Program-made: the position numbers and the translations under genes
Shown: positions 46,940-58,979 of the stretch, piece by piece
Position numbering within the stretch: the stretch's first letter is position 1
Layout of the letters: every line of letters begins with the position of its first letter
The notes under the pieces: generated by a model
Told to the model about the DNA's origin: nothing
Seen by the model: only the letters and a program-made list of their open reading frames with translations
Databases searched by the model: none
Assembly: GCA_039545355.1 (NCBI GenBank)
Contig: BCJJ01000009.1
Location: forward strand, 1,343,757-1,407,756
Source: Trichosporon coremiiforme
Taxonomy: Eukaryota; Basidiomycota; Tremellomycetes; Trichosporonales; Trichosporonaceae
Reading direction: 5' to 3'
Length of the DNA: 64,000 bases

Positions 46940-47769
46940 TTAGAACAGCGAAGCGAGGACGCCGGCAGCAGCGACGACGCCAACGGAGACGGTGACCGAC
47001 GACGCGGCGCTGTCCTTGCTGTCCGTCTTCTTGGCGTCCTTGCCCGTCTTGGACGCAGAGGCCGAGAGCGACTTGATCTGCGACACCTGGGCGCAGAGAC
47101 GGTTCAGCGAGCCGTTCAGCGTGTCGGCGTCCTGCCCGTTCTTCTCCGAGAGACACTTGGTGCACTCCTTGTACTGGTCCGACTTCTTGGACTGGGCGTT
47201 AGCGGGGGTGGGGGGCAGGGAAGAGGTGGAGGAGTGGGGGGGTGAGGTGCGATGAGGGAGTGATGAGGGACTAGGGCTTTGCGTCACGCACACCCTATCT
47301 TATCGCCCTTGTCGCTGTCACGCTCGCTCGATCGGATCGTAGCGACAAAATCGCAACCTCAAACCACTGCCCTTCACTAGACTTTGAGGGATGAAGAAAG
47401 GAGAACAAGGCTCGGTGCTATGCACCTCACCCGGTGGGCACTCACGTCAGTGCAGAACGAGGTGCACTCGGAGCTCCATCCCGAGCCCGAGGGCTCGTAG
47501 CCGGCACACGACGACATCCAGGTCTGGTAGCCCTTGCACTTGTCGTTGCAGTTGTCGTCGGCGGCGACGTCTGTCGTTAGTTTGGATCTTGTGGTGTGGG
47601 TGTGGGTGTGGGTTGTGCTGGAACGGTAGTGTCTAAGACAGGCGGGAGTGCGTAAACAACACCCACCGCCCCTTCCAACTACCGGTCTAGGCGACCTTGG
47701 ACCCCAACCCAAAAGTTACTCACAAGCGGCAAGACCGGCAGCGGCGAAGATGACAGCGGAAGCGTGCAT
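46940..47769 (-). CDS. Small secreted cysteine-rich protein with GPI-type tail
   Basis: There are three exons: 47769-47724, 47570-47446 and 47191-46940. Introns are 153 and 254 nt, giving 140 aa. Residues 1-16 are a signal peptide (MHASAVIFAAAGLAA). The mature part has eight cysteines arranged in C-x3-C style pairs (NCNDKCKGYQ, CTSFC, ECTKCLSE). A Ser/Lys-rich stalk follows, and a hydrophobic end without charge (VSVGVVAAAGVLASLF) fits a GPI signal. I do not recognise the family. It looks like the small Ser/Ala-rich wall or membrane proteins common in basidiomycetes. Both introns use ctaac-type branch sites. A heptamer microsatellite lies just upstream of its start codon. Confidence 0.75.
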
Positions 47770-47806
47770 GGTTGAGGTTGGGTTTGGAAGAGGGAGTAGA
47801 GGGAGT

Positions 47807-47855
47807 AAAGAGCAAAGAGCAAAGAGCAAAGAGCAAAGAGCAAAGAGCAAAGAGG
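47807..47855. repeat. Heptanucleotide microsatellite (AAAGAGC)7
   Basis: There are six perfect AAAGAGC units and one AAAGAGG unit, 38-86 nt upstream of the minus-strand start codon at 47769, so probably in its 5' leader or core promoter. On that strand it reads GCTCTTT repeats, a pyrimidine-rich tract. Confidence 0.95.
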
Positions 47856-50174
47856 AGAGGTTGGGTGTGGGGAGAAGAACGCAGCTTTGTTGTTGTTATT
47901 ATATCTCGCCCGTCTGCTCTCCCCTCGAGTCAGATACGCATCCGGATGCGCAGGGCCCGAGGAGCAGGACAAGCTCGCACCAATCTGCACGCATGCACGT
48001 TAAAGCACCCTTGGGTCGCTTTCGGAGGTTTCCTAAGCATATCGATAGTTTGTTTGGTCCCAGCTCTGCTCCAGTGCCTACACCCAGGACCGGGTGACCG
48101 CCCCTCCACCCGTTCCAAAGTGTGCCAGCCATCTAGTGCAATTCACCTCTTCACCTGCCAAAAAACAAATCAGGCGCGTGCGACCACTGTTCCCTCCTCT
48201 GATTGGCCAGTTGGCCCAGTGGATCCTGGAATTGTCATTCTCCCCACCTCCTCGTCGTCGAGTGCTGTGCGCACGAACAGCACGCGGCGCACAGCTGATG
48301 GTTAGGGCGGACCTTAGTGCAGGGCCAAGGCGAGCGCGTAATGACCAATCGAGCTCAGAACAGGGACATGAGGGGTGCACGGCCTCTGAGCGTCGAGCCG
48401 AAGATGCCGGCCATCTCAGCGGCGTCCATTTGGCGCTTGCGCTTGTGGGCTGTCTCTTGACGAGGCGTACATGAGGCGCATGTCAGGCGCACACGAGGGC
48501 ATCCAAGGCGAAGAGCGAGGAAGTGACAGGAATAGACGAACGCCCAATGATGTCAACCTGGTCTTTCCGACGAGCACCCAGCTGATGGCCGAGTTCATTC
48601 GGCGCCTTCTTTTCCCATTTTCTCTGCCTTCTTCTTGATGAACACCGTTACAATTTGCCCGCGTGCCATTCGCTCCATGCGCTCCGACCTCCAAGCTCCA
48701 CGGGCAATGGAAGGCTTAGATAGTCGATCGGCGTAGGTCGCCGCTGAACTCAAGGTGCCAGGCGCTATGCGAATGCAAACAAAGGCTGGCAAGCTAGGGC
48801 GCGTAGCGTCATGGAGATCTCGGGGCCGGGCGAATCAGAGCCAACAACACATGAGCCAAGCCTCTGCTTGCCCTGGAGAGCTCATGTAAGCAAAGGAGCG
48901 AAAGGAGACGCCTGCTTATCCCCGTAGCGCGTCCTATGCATAGCTGGAGAGAGTTGGAGTTTGAGCAAGATTATCATAGGCTGCGGATGGTTGTCGGGGA
49001 TCCGCGGTCGTGAGGGACGGGTGTTTGCTCGGCCGGCGATTCCTGAATCGCGGAGGTACCAGATGGGTGTTCCACTCTCTGCCCAAGTCCCCTTCCATCC
49101 ATCACTTGCATCGCTGACCGATTGCCCATAGGCTGTGGGAAGCATGCAACACGTTTCATGCTCCACCTCCTGCACGTGCGCCGCACCACGAAGCAACATG
49201 CCTTCCACCAATTTGTGAGTGAGCGAACGAGAGGTGGGCGAGTGTGAGAACCAGATACGCATCGAACTGGATAACTCGCCGATGAGCGGTGAGTAGCCCG
49301 AACGTTCGTTCCCTTCTTTTCATCAAGATACCCTCGTTTTCTGAAGCCCGTGCTCCGCACAATGATGCGTGCCTCGCTCCAGCACCCGAGGGAGCGGAAC
49401 CTCAGCGAACGTGATCAGAGCGTTACGCCCGTCCCCTCTTACCGCGCTTCTTCCGTCCGTGCTCTTTGTCACATTAGACCTCTGATCGAGTTCCAGTGCT
49501 GAGAACTGCAGAGGTCACCGATGGGGCCCTGCGGATGGGAGCCACACGTTGATAAGATTACCGAACAATTAGACCTTGCAGAGGACGAAAGACCCCACTC
49601 GCCGGAGCTAGTGGACGAGGGTGGCCCCACACTTCGGCGACCCTCCGACAAACGCGCTCCAAAACTTCGTGGGCTGCATGGATCTGCCTTTGCGGCTCGC
49701 TTCCATTCCACATCCCTGCAGCTGTGCTGTCAGCTGATGCGTCACGCAGTGAATCCCCGAGATCACAGCAGGACTTTCAGTGGGCGAACTTACAAGACCC
49801 ATGTGTTACGCGGCCATGTGCGTGCACTGCAGCGAGCCAGGAAGCTTGCGCCTCCCCCCTCGTTCATCTCCGTGCAATTCAATCAGTGTCAATTGATTTA
49901 ACGGCGAATTGCCTCAGCAGATCAACCACCTCCGGAGCTTGACATGGCGGCGGGCCGTGCGCGCACCACTGCCCGCTACGCACATGACTTTGCGAGTGGG
50001 TCGCCAAGCAAAGGATGCAGTGGGCTGCTCTCCAGGAAGAGAGTTATATAAGGCTGCGGATGGAGCAGCAATGAGTCCTCACGACAGCTGGAGCGTCCTC
50101 TGGCTCTTGACGACCCTGACGATCTCATCTCGGCAACCACCCCGCAGCGTATACCCAATCTCCATTCGACAACC
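47856..50174. promoter_or_regulatory. Divergent gene-poor region with TATA box before the PLA2 gene
   Basis: About 2.3 kb. A TATATAA box lies at 50045-50051, some 124 nt before the PLA2 start codon. No other gene is supported here; short ORFs have no domains. Confidence 0.5.
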
Positions 50175-50609
50175 ATGAAGCTCTCCCTCCTCCTCCCCCT
50201 TTCCCTCTTCGGCGTCGCCTTTGCGCTTCCGCCCACCGACCGCTCGCTCTCCTTCACCAACCTCGAAGCCCGCGGATACCCCGCCCGCTGCCCCGATGGC
50301 CAGACAGCTGAGTCGAAGGGCGTGACGCCGGACCTGAACGGGTGCTCGGGCGTACCCGACGGCAAGTTCAAGGGCTGTTGCAACCAGCACGACATCTGCT
50401 ACTCGACTTGCAGCCGCACGAAGCGGGACTGCGACGACACGTTCTACTCCTGCATGAAGGAGGTGTGCAGCACCAACTACAACAAGTGGTACGAGGCTCC
50501 TGTCAAGGCGGCGTGCTATGCTGGTGCGGCCACGTACCACACTGGTGTTGCTGTTGGAGGCGACTCGGCGTTCAAGAAGAGGACGGAGAAGCACTGCACT
50601 TGCTCCTAG
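50175..50609 (+). CDS. Secreted phospholipase A2 family protein
   Basis: Predicted secreted calcium-dependent lipase that hydrolyses the sn-2 ester of glycerophospholipids. Single exon, 144 aa. Residues 1-18 are a signal peptide (MKLSLLLPLSLFGVAFA). After a short propeptide-like stretch, the PLA2 core reads CCNQHDICYSTC, with the His-Asp pair of the catalytic site and its bracketing cysteines. A second helix follows with RDCDDTFYSCM, whose Asp would complete the site. About ten cysteines in all suggest a disulfide-rich fold as in fungal or group XII-like small PLA2s. A TATA box lies upstream. Confidence 0.88.
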   Translation: MKLSLLLPLSLFGVAFALPPTDRSLSFTNLEARGYPARCPDGQTAESKGVTPDLNGCSGVPDGKFKGCCNQHDICYSTCSRTKRDCDDTFYSCMKEVCSTNYNKWYEAPVKAACYAGAATYHTGVAVGGDSAFKKRTEKHCTCS

Positions 50610-52152
50610 GTGGAGGGCATGAGGACCATGAGGGTGAAGAATGTAGCTCAGAAGCTAAGGACTGCAGGTTGCAACTGTGACGACTGACGAGCCACTGACT
50701 GCGGAAGCTCCTCGGTAGTGCGCGGCGCGAAAGAAAGCGGCCACGAACCCCCTTTGCCTCTCAGCCACGACGTAGTGTACCACGCGACATTGGCCTGCGA
50801 GTCGGCGCACTCGCACTCCTCTCGCGCTCTGAGCGGAACCTTCTACCCAGACGGCTCCGCTGCCCCCTCCACTGACAATGTCACAATCCTCACAGCTCCA
50901 TTAATCCCACCACCACTCACCCCAGTCACTCCCTCAAGCTCACGTCCTTCGTGTCCTGGTAAGATAGGCTGTTTTATGAGCTATCTGACCACAGCATCCT
51001 TCTTCTCCCCTCTTAGCCAGGCGCGGCCTAGAAGGTGATTCGGCACGAAACTATTTATTAGCAGACCATCTGACCCCGACACCCCTCTGCCCGCCTGTGC
51101 TCCTCGACAGCTAGGGGTGCCTCCGCCATTGGATCAGCGTCCATTTAAACCATCCCGGGCTGTCTTTCCTATCTCCTCTCACTACCTCAGCCAGCCGTCT
51201 TCCACCCAGCACCCCGCCCGCCTCGAGGGGCCACGGACACCCAGGGTGTTTCCGCTATTGTATGAGCGACGGTACAAATCCTATGATGAACGTGTTGGCG
51301 CACTCGGGCGTCCACCCCTCCTTCCCGCCAGACGGTACCGGGCCCGACCCCATTGCATGAAGGGACCACCCATCTCCCCAAAGCACTGGCATCGGTGCGG
51401 GAATACGCGATTGACTCAGCATTAAGGGTTGTGCCACGGACCAACGCTCGCTGGTTGGCAGACGTACTGGACATCTTGTTGCAAGACACTCTTTGCACCC
51501 GACCTCCCGATCATCCTCCACGCTGAACTTCAGCTTCGACTACGGTCACCCACACTCCTTTCTTCGTAGCGTAGGCGGCATAGAGCCATTGAATGAGCGG
51601 ACCAGGCACCCGCTGCCCTGTATGCATCATGCTGCACTTTCCCTGGTGCAAGAAGTTTCTACTCGAGATCGGTCAAGATACTAAACCATGTCCTCGCCCA
51701 CGCCTGCCGGTGCTGGACGATGAGCGAGCATGCTGTTTACTGACGCTTCTAGCTCAGCCAGAATGCTAGCCAGGCATACACTCAAGGGGGAGGTGACACG
51801 GCGCGACGGTGAGGGTGGCGCCGATGGTCAACGGAGGCGTGAGCGGTGTGTGGCACACACGGCGCGAGGGTGGATGCGATACACTCTCGCCCCTCCATCA
51901 GAACCGCTGCGCGCCGGGGAGCTGACCTGCTCACCTGCTACCCATGCTGGCCAGACAGTCGTCAACTCCACCCGTTATGACTGGAAGTAGCCGCGACCGG
52001 GACACCCCCTCACCTGTGAGTTTCTTTCTCCTCTTGTCCATCATTCATCACCTTGCACACCGTGCTCGTTGACCACCGCGTCACTCCTAACTATCCAGCT
52101 CCTCTCGACCACTCTGACCTCGGTCAGCCCACAACTCAGCCCGATCCGCATC
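50610..52152. other. Gene-poor interval upstream of orphan membrane gene
   Basis: About 1.5 kb with no supported gene. A good intron-like unit (donor at 52016, acceptor ccag near 52098, ctaac branch) suggests a spliced 5' leader for the next gene. Confidence 0.4.
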
Positions 52153-53271
52153 ATGCATAACCCCGCCGGCCCGCCCCAGCGTGGTGCCCCTAACGCTCAG
52201 CACGCTCCCGCTGCAGGTCCCCCCGGGCGCGCACCTTCACAACCTGGCCGGCACCCACGGTAACGGCCGCCTCCCTCCAATCCCTATCGTCAATCAGCGC
52301 GACAACCACCACAGTGCTCTCTTCGCCGCTCACATCCGTCACGCCGTACGCAGGGTACGCGCCTTAGTTGCCCTCTTCATTGCCAACTTCGTCGCTCTGC
52401 TCGCTTGGGTCCTCCTCCAATGTGAGCACACTCTTGCTCCAGTAGCGCTGACCCAAGTCCTCCTGAGATCCGTCGATATGGTCTTTAGGTCTCAGGACGG
52501 TTGGGGCAGCAGCCCAAACCACATCGCAATCTACCTCATATCTCTCTCTGTGCCTTCAGCGATATACTCGAGATAGCGAGCGGCTGGCCATGGTACTTCG
52601 TACTGCATCTGGCCATTCACTGCTGGTTGCGCACCACCTTGGCGTTGGTAAGCCTCCTCCCCGATCGCATTCAACCGGAGCACAGACCCCTCCAGCTCAT
52701 CCACACGGTGTTCACACTCGTCCTCGCTTGGCGAGTCATCGCGTTTTTTGTAAGGTGTATTGGCTTTCCACCCCCCGCCTACCTCCACGTTCCCAATGTC
52801 GTCTACTACCACCTGGCAACGGTTCTGGTTCTGACTAGGGCTGTGTGTGTGCTCTATCCAGTCATCAAGAAGCTCGTCGTCACGGCTACCCGCATGATCT
52901 CCTACGTCGTTAGCCGCATCGGCAACGGTCTCTGCGTCGCCCTCGCCTCGGTCCTCCGCGCTCTCGTCTACCTCCATACCATGTTAGCTCGACTCAGGAT
53001 GCGCCTCCATGAGGCCAACATGGAGCGTCTGGACGAGCTCGTGGCTCAGCAGCTGAACGAGCTGGCTCCCGCTGAACTTCTACCGGAGGAGGTCGCCCAA
53101 GTGGCCGCCGAGCATCCCGTGGAGGCGGCCGATCAAGCCGAGGATGCCGACACTGTCGAGCGCGGGGAGGCCAGTTCGGCCTGGGTCTTCATCACCGTTC
53201 AGAAAGAGCACGGCGAGTCTGAGTGGGCGCAGCATAGGGCCCTGTACCCGATTCCGGAGGTGCCGGAGTGA
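52153..53271 (+). CDS. Orphan multi-pass membrane protein, 5' end unresolved
   Basis: The supported part has exons ending at 52421, then 52458-52488 and 52560-53271. Introns are 36 and 71 nt and phases agree. Hydrophobic segments are ALVALFIANFVALLAWVLL, WYFVLHLAIHCWL, LIHTVFTLVLAWRVIAFFV and YYHLATVLVLTRAVCVLYPV. A hydrophilic C-terminal domain follows, with ALVYLHTMLARLRMRLHEAN (probable coiled coil), then Glu/Ala-rich sequence ending in EVPE. The only nearby ATG (52153) is in a different frame from the body, and no splice I tried joins them. The true start may lie in an upstream exon, or there is a frameshift. The third intron's donor (gtctca) is weak. No family is recognised. Confidence 0.55.
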
Positions 53272-53925
53272 GCGAAACCGCTAGACTGGCAAGCCCGTGA
53301 ATGGACGTGGCAGGACAAATCGCGAAATGTTTATAATTCATCTACGTTACTAGGAGCTGAGCTTCTATGCATGGACGGTGACAACAAGAGCCTTGTTCAT
53401 CAGAGAATAGTTGGAGTGGTGGTATGGTAGGGGGGAATGTTGCATGAGTTGCGCGAACAGGCGGAGTTGTGTGCATGGGTGACTGTGTGACTGGACAAGG
53501 TGACCTCTGGGCCCTCCGCCCCCCGTCATCAACCCCGCTGCGAGCTCCGACTCTTCTCACCCTATAGCATGCATGATCATCCACTCAGATGTTGCTCACT
53601 TTCTGTACGGTGCTAAGCTTTCTTATTGTCGCCTGAAGAGTAGGGTTACCTAACCTGAATGTCATCCAGACTGCGGACGTGGTTTGGGCGACTGCCAGAT
53701 TCTGGGATGTGTGCTACTCCAATTGCGGGGCTGCCCATGCTTTCCACTCATCCGAGGGAACAAGATCGTAAGTACTGGCTGGTCTCTCGCACCCAGCGCA
53801 CCATTGACTACCCCACGACTTTGAGCGGCTGATCCATCACAAGTCTGGGCGCTCTACACCTCCTGTCATTACCACCTTACTCTCCGACCGTCCTAGCCTA
53901 TCACTATCCACCAGCGCCTCTCAAC
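53272..53925. other. Intergenic interval between orphan membrane genes
   Basis: 654 bp with no gene seen. Confidence 0.35.
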
Positions 53926-54470
53926 ATGAACTTCCTGATCGCGCTCATCATTCCCGTCGTTTTTGGCTGGCTCCTGATGCTCATGATTGTGGGGCTCCTT
54001 GTCTGGGGCTTCCGAAACCTGGGCATCAGGGCCATCTTCCTCCGCATCAAGTTGGCACTTTTCCTGGCCATTCAGCCCATCGAAGCGGCCCTCTACGATC
54101 GTCTCGGCGGTACGTTGCCTCCCTTGCTTTGGTGTTGACACCAGATCCGGAGAACTGGACTGCCTGGAACATTTGGATAGTATTCGTCGCTCCGAAGCTC
54201 GTCTCGGTATTGGACAGATTCGGCGATATCGCGGCTCCTGGTAAGCATCCACGTTGATGGTCCCAAAGGCAAGACATTGACAGCCAAGTTGCGCGCATCG
54301 TTGCCAGATCCTTCATCACCAGCATGCAACTGCTTTGCTATGCCGTTTTGCTCTATCTGGCCATCAGCTATTCCATTGAGGAGCTGGGAGTAATGCGCGA
54401 GCAGATGCTCGGCGACGGTCATGGTCATCGTCTGCGCCAGCCGCACGGTGTGATTGTCGACATTCATTAG
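53926..54470 (+). CDS. Small orphan membrane protein
   Basis: There are three exons: 53926-54109, 54145-54240 and 54289-54470. Introns are 35 and 48 nt, giving 153 aa. The first 30 residues are strongly hydrophobic (MNFLIALIIPVVFGWLLMLM and GLLVWGF). A second segment lies around IRAIFLRIKLALFLAIQP and a third at SMQLLCYAVLLYLAISY. The short loops are amphipathic, and the C-terminus is Gly/His-rich (GDGHGHRLRQPHG). Acceptor 2 was set at gccaag|TTG because the nearer cag breaks the frame. No family is recognised. It is on the same strand as the other orphan membrane genes around the transposon. Confidence 0.6.
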
Positions 54471-54755
54471 CTGCTGTACATAGTTACACACCACGCCGAG
54501 TTCGAGTCGATCTGTTTTCAGCGCCGTGGCCGCCGTGGCACTGCCGCCGACGCCGAGATCAACTTCAAACATGCATAGCTCATGCTACAGTGAAGATACA
54601 GGGACGGGTAAACCATGGTTGGAAGCGTTACACTCTCGGCTACAGCGGGACGCGGGTTTGGTGTTCCCCTGGCGTTGCGGGACACCAAATAGGCCTTGCT
54701 CACCATCATGGGGCTCATTGCCAATGCTGATCGACCAATAGTGTCATATCTCCAT

Positions 54756-56140
54756 GCATACATGTGCTAGAAGACTCAGATTTCGTGGGGAAGTGTGCAC
54801 CATGTGGTACAGGCAGAAAATCGNGCAAAATGTTGGAAATTTGAATGCATGAGCGTCTGAGCTGATTGACACTTGGTCTTTTGAGAGTGGCATAAAAGGA
54901 GGCTGTTCTCGACGTCTAAGTTCTCCAGACAGCAAGTTTCCAAGCCCTCCTCNCTTCCACAGCCTCTCAGCACCTCAGCATGCCTTCGCCTATCCTCTCG
55001 CCTCGTCGCCGCGCTAAGATCGCTCTCCTTGCACGCTACAAGACCCAGCGCAGTGTAGCAGCGATGTTCAACGTCTCCCAGAGCACTGTGAGCTATTGTG
55101 TGGCTTCCTATGCCCGTACCCAGTCTCTGCCAGCCGGTCTGCCTCTCAGACCTTGACAGGAGTCTCCTACACCTTCCAGGACACCCAGACCAAAGAAACT
55201 CGACCTCATGACACTCCAAATGATCAAGGACTTTGCAGAGATGCAGCCCTTTGCCACCAACCGCGAGACACTTGAGTCCCTTGCCCAGAGAGGCGTTTCC
55301 ATCGCTCCCAGCACCCTCAGGCGCGCCAGGGCTATCCTCAAGTTGCGCAGGTACAAGGCTATCGTCAAGCCCTTCCTCAGTGATGCCAAGAAGGCTGCAA
55401 GGCTTGCCTATGCGACCCTGCATTTGAGGCTCAAAGAGGAGTGGGGTAAGGTCATCTGCACTGATGAATGTGCTCTCTATCTCGACCAGCTGTACCAGGC
55501 TTACTGCACCAGGCCCATTGGCTCTAACAGGCTCGATGAGAAGTACATTCAGTACGCTTTCAGGTCTGGTTTGCCTTGCCTGATGGTTTGGGGAGCCATC
55601 TGGCTTGGTGGTCGCTCTCCTCTCATTCGATTTGACACCTCTGAGTCAACTGGGAAGCGCAAGGGTGTTACAGCTGTGATCTATCGCTCTCAGATCACTG
55701 AGGGGCCGCTTCTGGCCCAGTGGAAGCGCATGTGCTCACGCTGGAGAGGTTATGGCCGCCCCTGGATCCTGGAGGACAATGCACCGATCCACAAGTGCAA
55801 GACTACAAGGCAGAAGGGTGAGGCTCTTGGCATGCGCTTCCTGGACCATCCTGCCTCCTCTCCTTGCCTCAATCCAATTGAGAACATCTGGACCATCCTC
55901 AAGAGGAAGCTGGCTGCACTCAGGCCGCGCCCTACCTCCCACGATGCTCTGTTCGAGGCTGCACAGAAGATTTGGATGGAGATCCCCCAGGCAACCCTTG
56001 ATCGACTTGTTATGTCCATGCCAGACCGCCTGCAGAAAGTGGTTGATGCCAAGGGTGGATACATCGATTACTGAGATATAAAGTACACAGCTATGTAGCC
56101 AAGACTCCAAGGATTCCAGGATGCCTGGGAACGTGCCTCT
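54756..56140 (+). mobile_element. Tc1/mariner transposon (boundaries approximate)
   Basis: The element surrounds the DDE transposase gene. Expected length for the family (1.3-1.6 kb) fits. ATGCATA occurs in inverted orientation near both ends (about 54757 and 56140), but the flanking match is too weak to call terminal repeats. A cataaaagg TATA-like box is at 54891. Two ambiguous bases (54824 and 54953) lie in the 5' part, hinting at collapsed copies in the assembly. Confidence 0.55.
54980..56074 (+). CDS. Tc1/mariner DD34E transposase with an in-frame TGA
   Basis: Cut-and-paste transposase. The N-terminal helix-turn-helix (residues ~10-45) reads RRRAKIALLARYKTQRSVAA and FNVSQSTVSYCV. The catalytic core has Asp in ICTDECALYL, Asp in ILEDNAPIHK and Glu in CLNPIENIW. 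There are 34 residues between the last two, so the triad is DD34E. The frame from 54980 to 56074 is open except for TGA at 55154-55156, between the DNA-binding and catalytic parts. A 72-nt phase-0 intron (55088-55159, gtgagc...cttgacag) would remove it but would also shorten the helix-turn-helix. The element may thus be either spliced or nonsense-mutated. The catalytic domain shows no other damage, so insertion is fairly recent. Confidence 0.87.
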
Positions 56141-57052
56141 ATGCATAAAACTCGGCGTTGCAGCTCCTCACGAAGTCAGCACGCGATCGCCACACGGCCG
56201 GTTTTGATTGACCTCGAGCCGGCGGGGAGTGTATGTAGCTGCTCCTTAATCATCGATGGATTTCCAGACCTTTCCACTTCCGGGCCTCGTACAAGCAGCA
56301 CCCGGGGGGCTACTCAGCAAGCAGATTAAGGAGCATTCTGCATCCCCAGCTCGCCTCGGACCTTCTGTTTGTGAAGTGGAGGCAGCGCTGTGGGATGGTG
56401 ATATTGTGTTTCGCGGCGCGAGAAGGGGAGAGTGACTGCGTGACGCCGCGTAGGAGGCTGGTCCATCACCACATCCAGTTCCGCCGCCACACTCGTCCAC
56501 TCCACCAGTGCGCCCTCACCGCTCTCATCCACGCATGCGTGCATCAATCGAACCCAAAGGTTGTGCAGAGATGATATCTTGATCTCTGCCTCAGAGAAAA
56601 GATCGTCAGGTCTGAACTGGGTGAAGCAATGATGCACATGCCTTCTGTCGACTTGCATTCCACACAGCGCGCGCTTCGTCACGTCTTGGCGTCCAGTCAC
56701 CTCACGGTGCAGCTGTCCGCAGCTGGCACAATAAGGACGTATGTGTGGTCAGCAGCTCCAGTGAATCTGTATGAGTAGGCGCGTGAAGCCAGACTCTGAT
56801 TGCTGATGGACAAGGTGCGAGACGGAAGAAAACGGTGGCTACAGGTGTTCGCGGAAGGCGCGTGAGCCCATCGATTGCGCAGCCTCCGTTGTGTGTGTCT
56901 CTCCCAGCAGCTCGAGGTCCTTCAGCACACGCATTGTCATTCCTCTTCTTCTCTTCATCCCATTTCCCACTTGCCACCACGACACTTTCAAGCCCCTACC
57001 TCACAACCCTGCCTCACAACCCAACCCCACATCCACTACCAAGAAGTTCAAG
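56141..57052. other. Intergenic interval downstream of the transposon
   Basis: About 0.9 kb. No supported gene. The last 150 bp are C/T/A-rich and probably the promoter and leader of the next gene. Confidence 0.35.
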
Positions 57053-57945
57053 ATGACGATCATGTCCAAGAAGTTCGCTCTTGCAGCCCTTTGCGTGCTG
57101 TTCAACGGACTCAAGGCCTTCTGTGCTCCCATGTGGGAGAGTGAGGAGCTTCTTCAGAGACCCGTGACAAGCTAACATAAGACGCTGTGCCGTTCCACAT
57201 CGGCGCAATCGTCGCCTCGCTCCTCATCCAGTGGGGGCTTGGCACCGACTACATCGTCCTCTACCCTGACCACCGTCAGGAGCAGATCTACGAGGCCATG
57301 GACCTCGTCATCATCTTCTTCGTCCTGGAGGGTGCTCTTGTTATCGGCACTAAGTACTTCCTCGCGCACCGCAAGAAGCGTGCTCTCAAGCTCAACAAGG
57401 ACGTCGAGGCTGCCCCCGGCCGCTCGTCCTGCAGCACCAAGCCCTCCGCCATGAACGCGATCGTTGCTCGCACCCGCGATCTGGCTGAGCGTCTCACCAA
57501 CCCCGACATCCTCCGCCGTGTCATCCGCCTCGAGCGCGACAACCTGAACGCCCTCTACCAGAACGAGCACCACCAGGAGCAGCAGAGCACCACGGACCAG
57601 CTCGGCAGGACTGAGCTGGAGATGCAGATTGCCAACCAGGTCGCCCTCGTCGCGCAGCTGCTCGCCATTGAGTCGTCTGCTCAGGAGGCTGCCGCTGAAC
57701 AGGGGGCCCAGCAGACCCAGAAGGCCGCGCAGACCGAGCAGGCTGAGCATGAGCAGGCCGAGCGCGCTGAGAGGCGCCGCGCCCGCCGCCAGCGTCAGCG
57801 CGACGAGCTGGAGGAGCTGTACAACAGCTGTGTCAACTGCCGCGCCGCCATCGACCATGGCGCCAGGACCCGCCGCGAGATCCGCTGGTGGACCCGCGCC
57901 AGCAGGCAGAACCCCGACACCGAGATCATCTTCGCTCGCAACTAG
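57053..57945 (+). CDS. Orphan membrane protein with long C-terminal coiled coil
   Basis: There are two exons, 57053-57140 and 57182-57945, with a 41-nt intron; 283 aa. An N-terminal signal/anchor segment (KKFALAALCVLFNGLKAF) is followed by two probable TM helices, HIGAIVASLLIQWGL and AMDLVIIFFVLEGALVIG. The rest is cytosolic-type: KKRALKLNKDVE, then a Gln/Glu/Ala/Arg-rich heptad-like region from ~150 to 235 (QVALVAQLLAIESSAQEAA, ERRRARRQRQRDELEEL), a likely coiled coil. It ends with a basic tail. No family is recognised. ATG at 57062 is an alternative start. Confidence 0.65.
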
Positions 57946-58979
57946 GCTTCTGCTCGCCCCGCCCGCACGCCCTACATAGCGCTTCCAAGTCAACAAGGTC
58001 CCTGCCCACACTTCGAACCTCCTCTTCGTTTTAACTTTGATCAATCCCATCACCCTCCCTCCCACTGAACTTCCGCTTGCGGACCATCGTCCTTCGCCTC
58101 CACCGCTTTTCGTTTCGTGAATCCTGTAAATAGTTTCACAATTCAGCATGCATGCACCAAGCACAGTGAGCAGTACCAAACCTGTCATGCACCTCTAGTG
58201 CATTCACTGAGCACCGGAACGACGTGGGTTAGAAGTGGTCCGAGTGTGAAAGCGGCGAGCAGACAGTGAGGGATCTCTGATTGTCAAGTCGTGGCCAAGG
58301 GCGCAGTGGTGCGAGCTGCACGTCGTTAGCGCTGTCAGTGAAGAGCAAAGTGGAGCTTCTGCACACGCTTCATGGAGGGCATGAGGTGCGCTCTGGCAAG
58401 GCAAGCCTGCCAGAGCAGTTAGTCTTAGACGAATTCGAGTGGGAGTAGTCGGGCAGCAGTAGCGTCGCCATCGGTGACACTCCACGGCCCACCACACACC
58501 TGCTCGCACTGGCAGACGTCCCCCGATCTCAGCGCAGACCAGACCATAATCGCTTCTCTCGCCTATCGTATCGTCTTGAGCACCGTAGGACATTGTTAAG
58601 CCGCGGGCAGTCCAGAGGGATGCATGTCAGTCACCTGGATGAGACACTGACACTTCGTACCTTGTGTGGCAGGGAGCGAGCGAGCCACTCTATGACGGTG
58701 CGACGTGCAAGAGGGCAACAAGGCTAGGCTGAGGGAACAGACTCCGGAGACGGCGTCAGCTTTCGCAGACTGTGTGAGGTTCGCGACCGGCACCGGCCGG
58801 GTGCGAAGAGAGCGAGCACGACGATAGGAGGGCGCCTAGTCGGCGGTGAGCGCTTGGGATGGGGGTGTACTCGGTGTCGCCTGTCCTTGACCACAAGACC
58901 TGTCCCCTTCCCTATCCCATCTTCCCTTCACTCGGTTTCTTATCACTCTTAATCTCGACCAACCCCGACTTCCGGTGAC
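57946..58979. other. Intergenic interval
   Basis: About 1 kb with no gene seen; it precedes the intron-dense leader of the next gene. Confidence 0.35.

Noticed and set aside
57172..58188. 338-codon minus-strand ORF
   Set aside because: Shadow of the 57053 coding exon, extended into intergenic DNA; composition is low complexity and no domain is visible.
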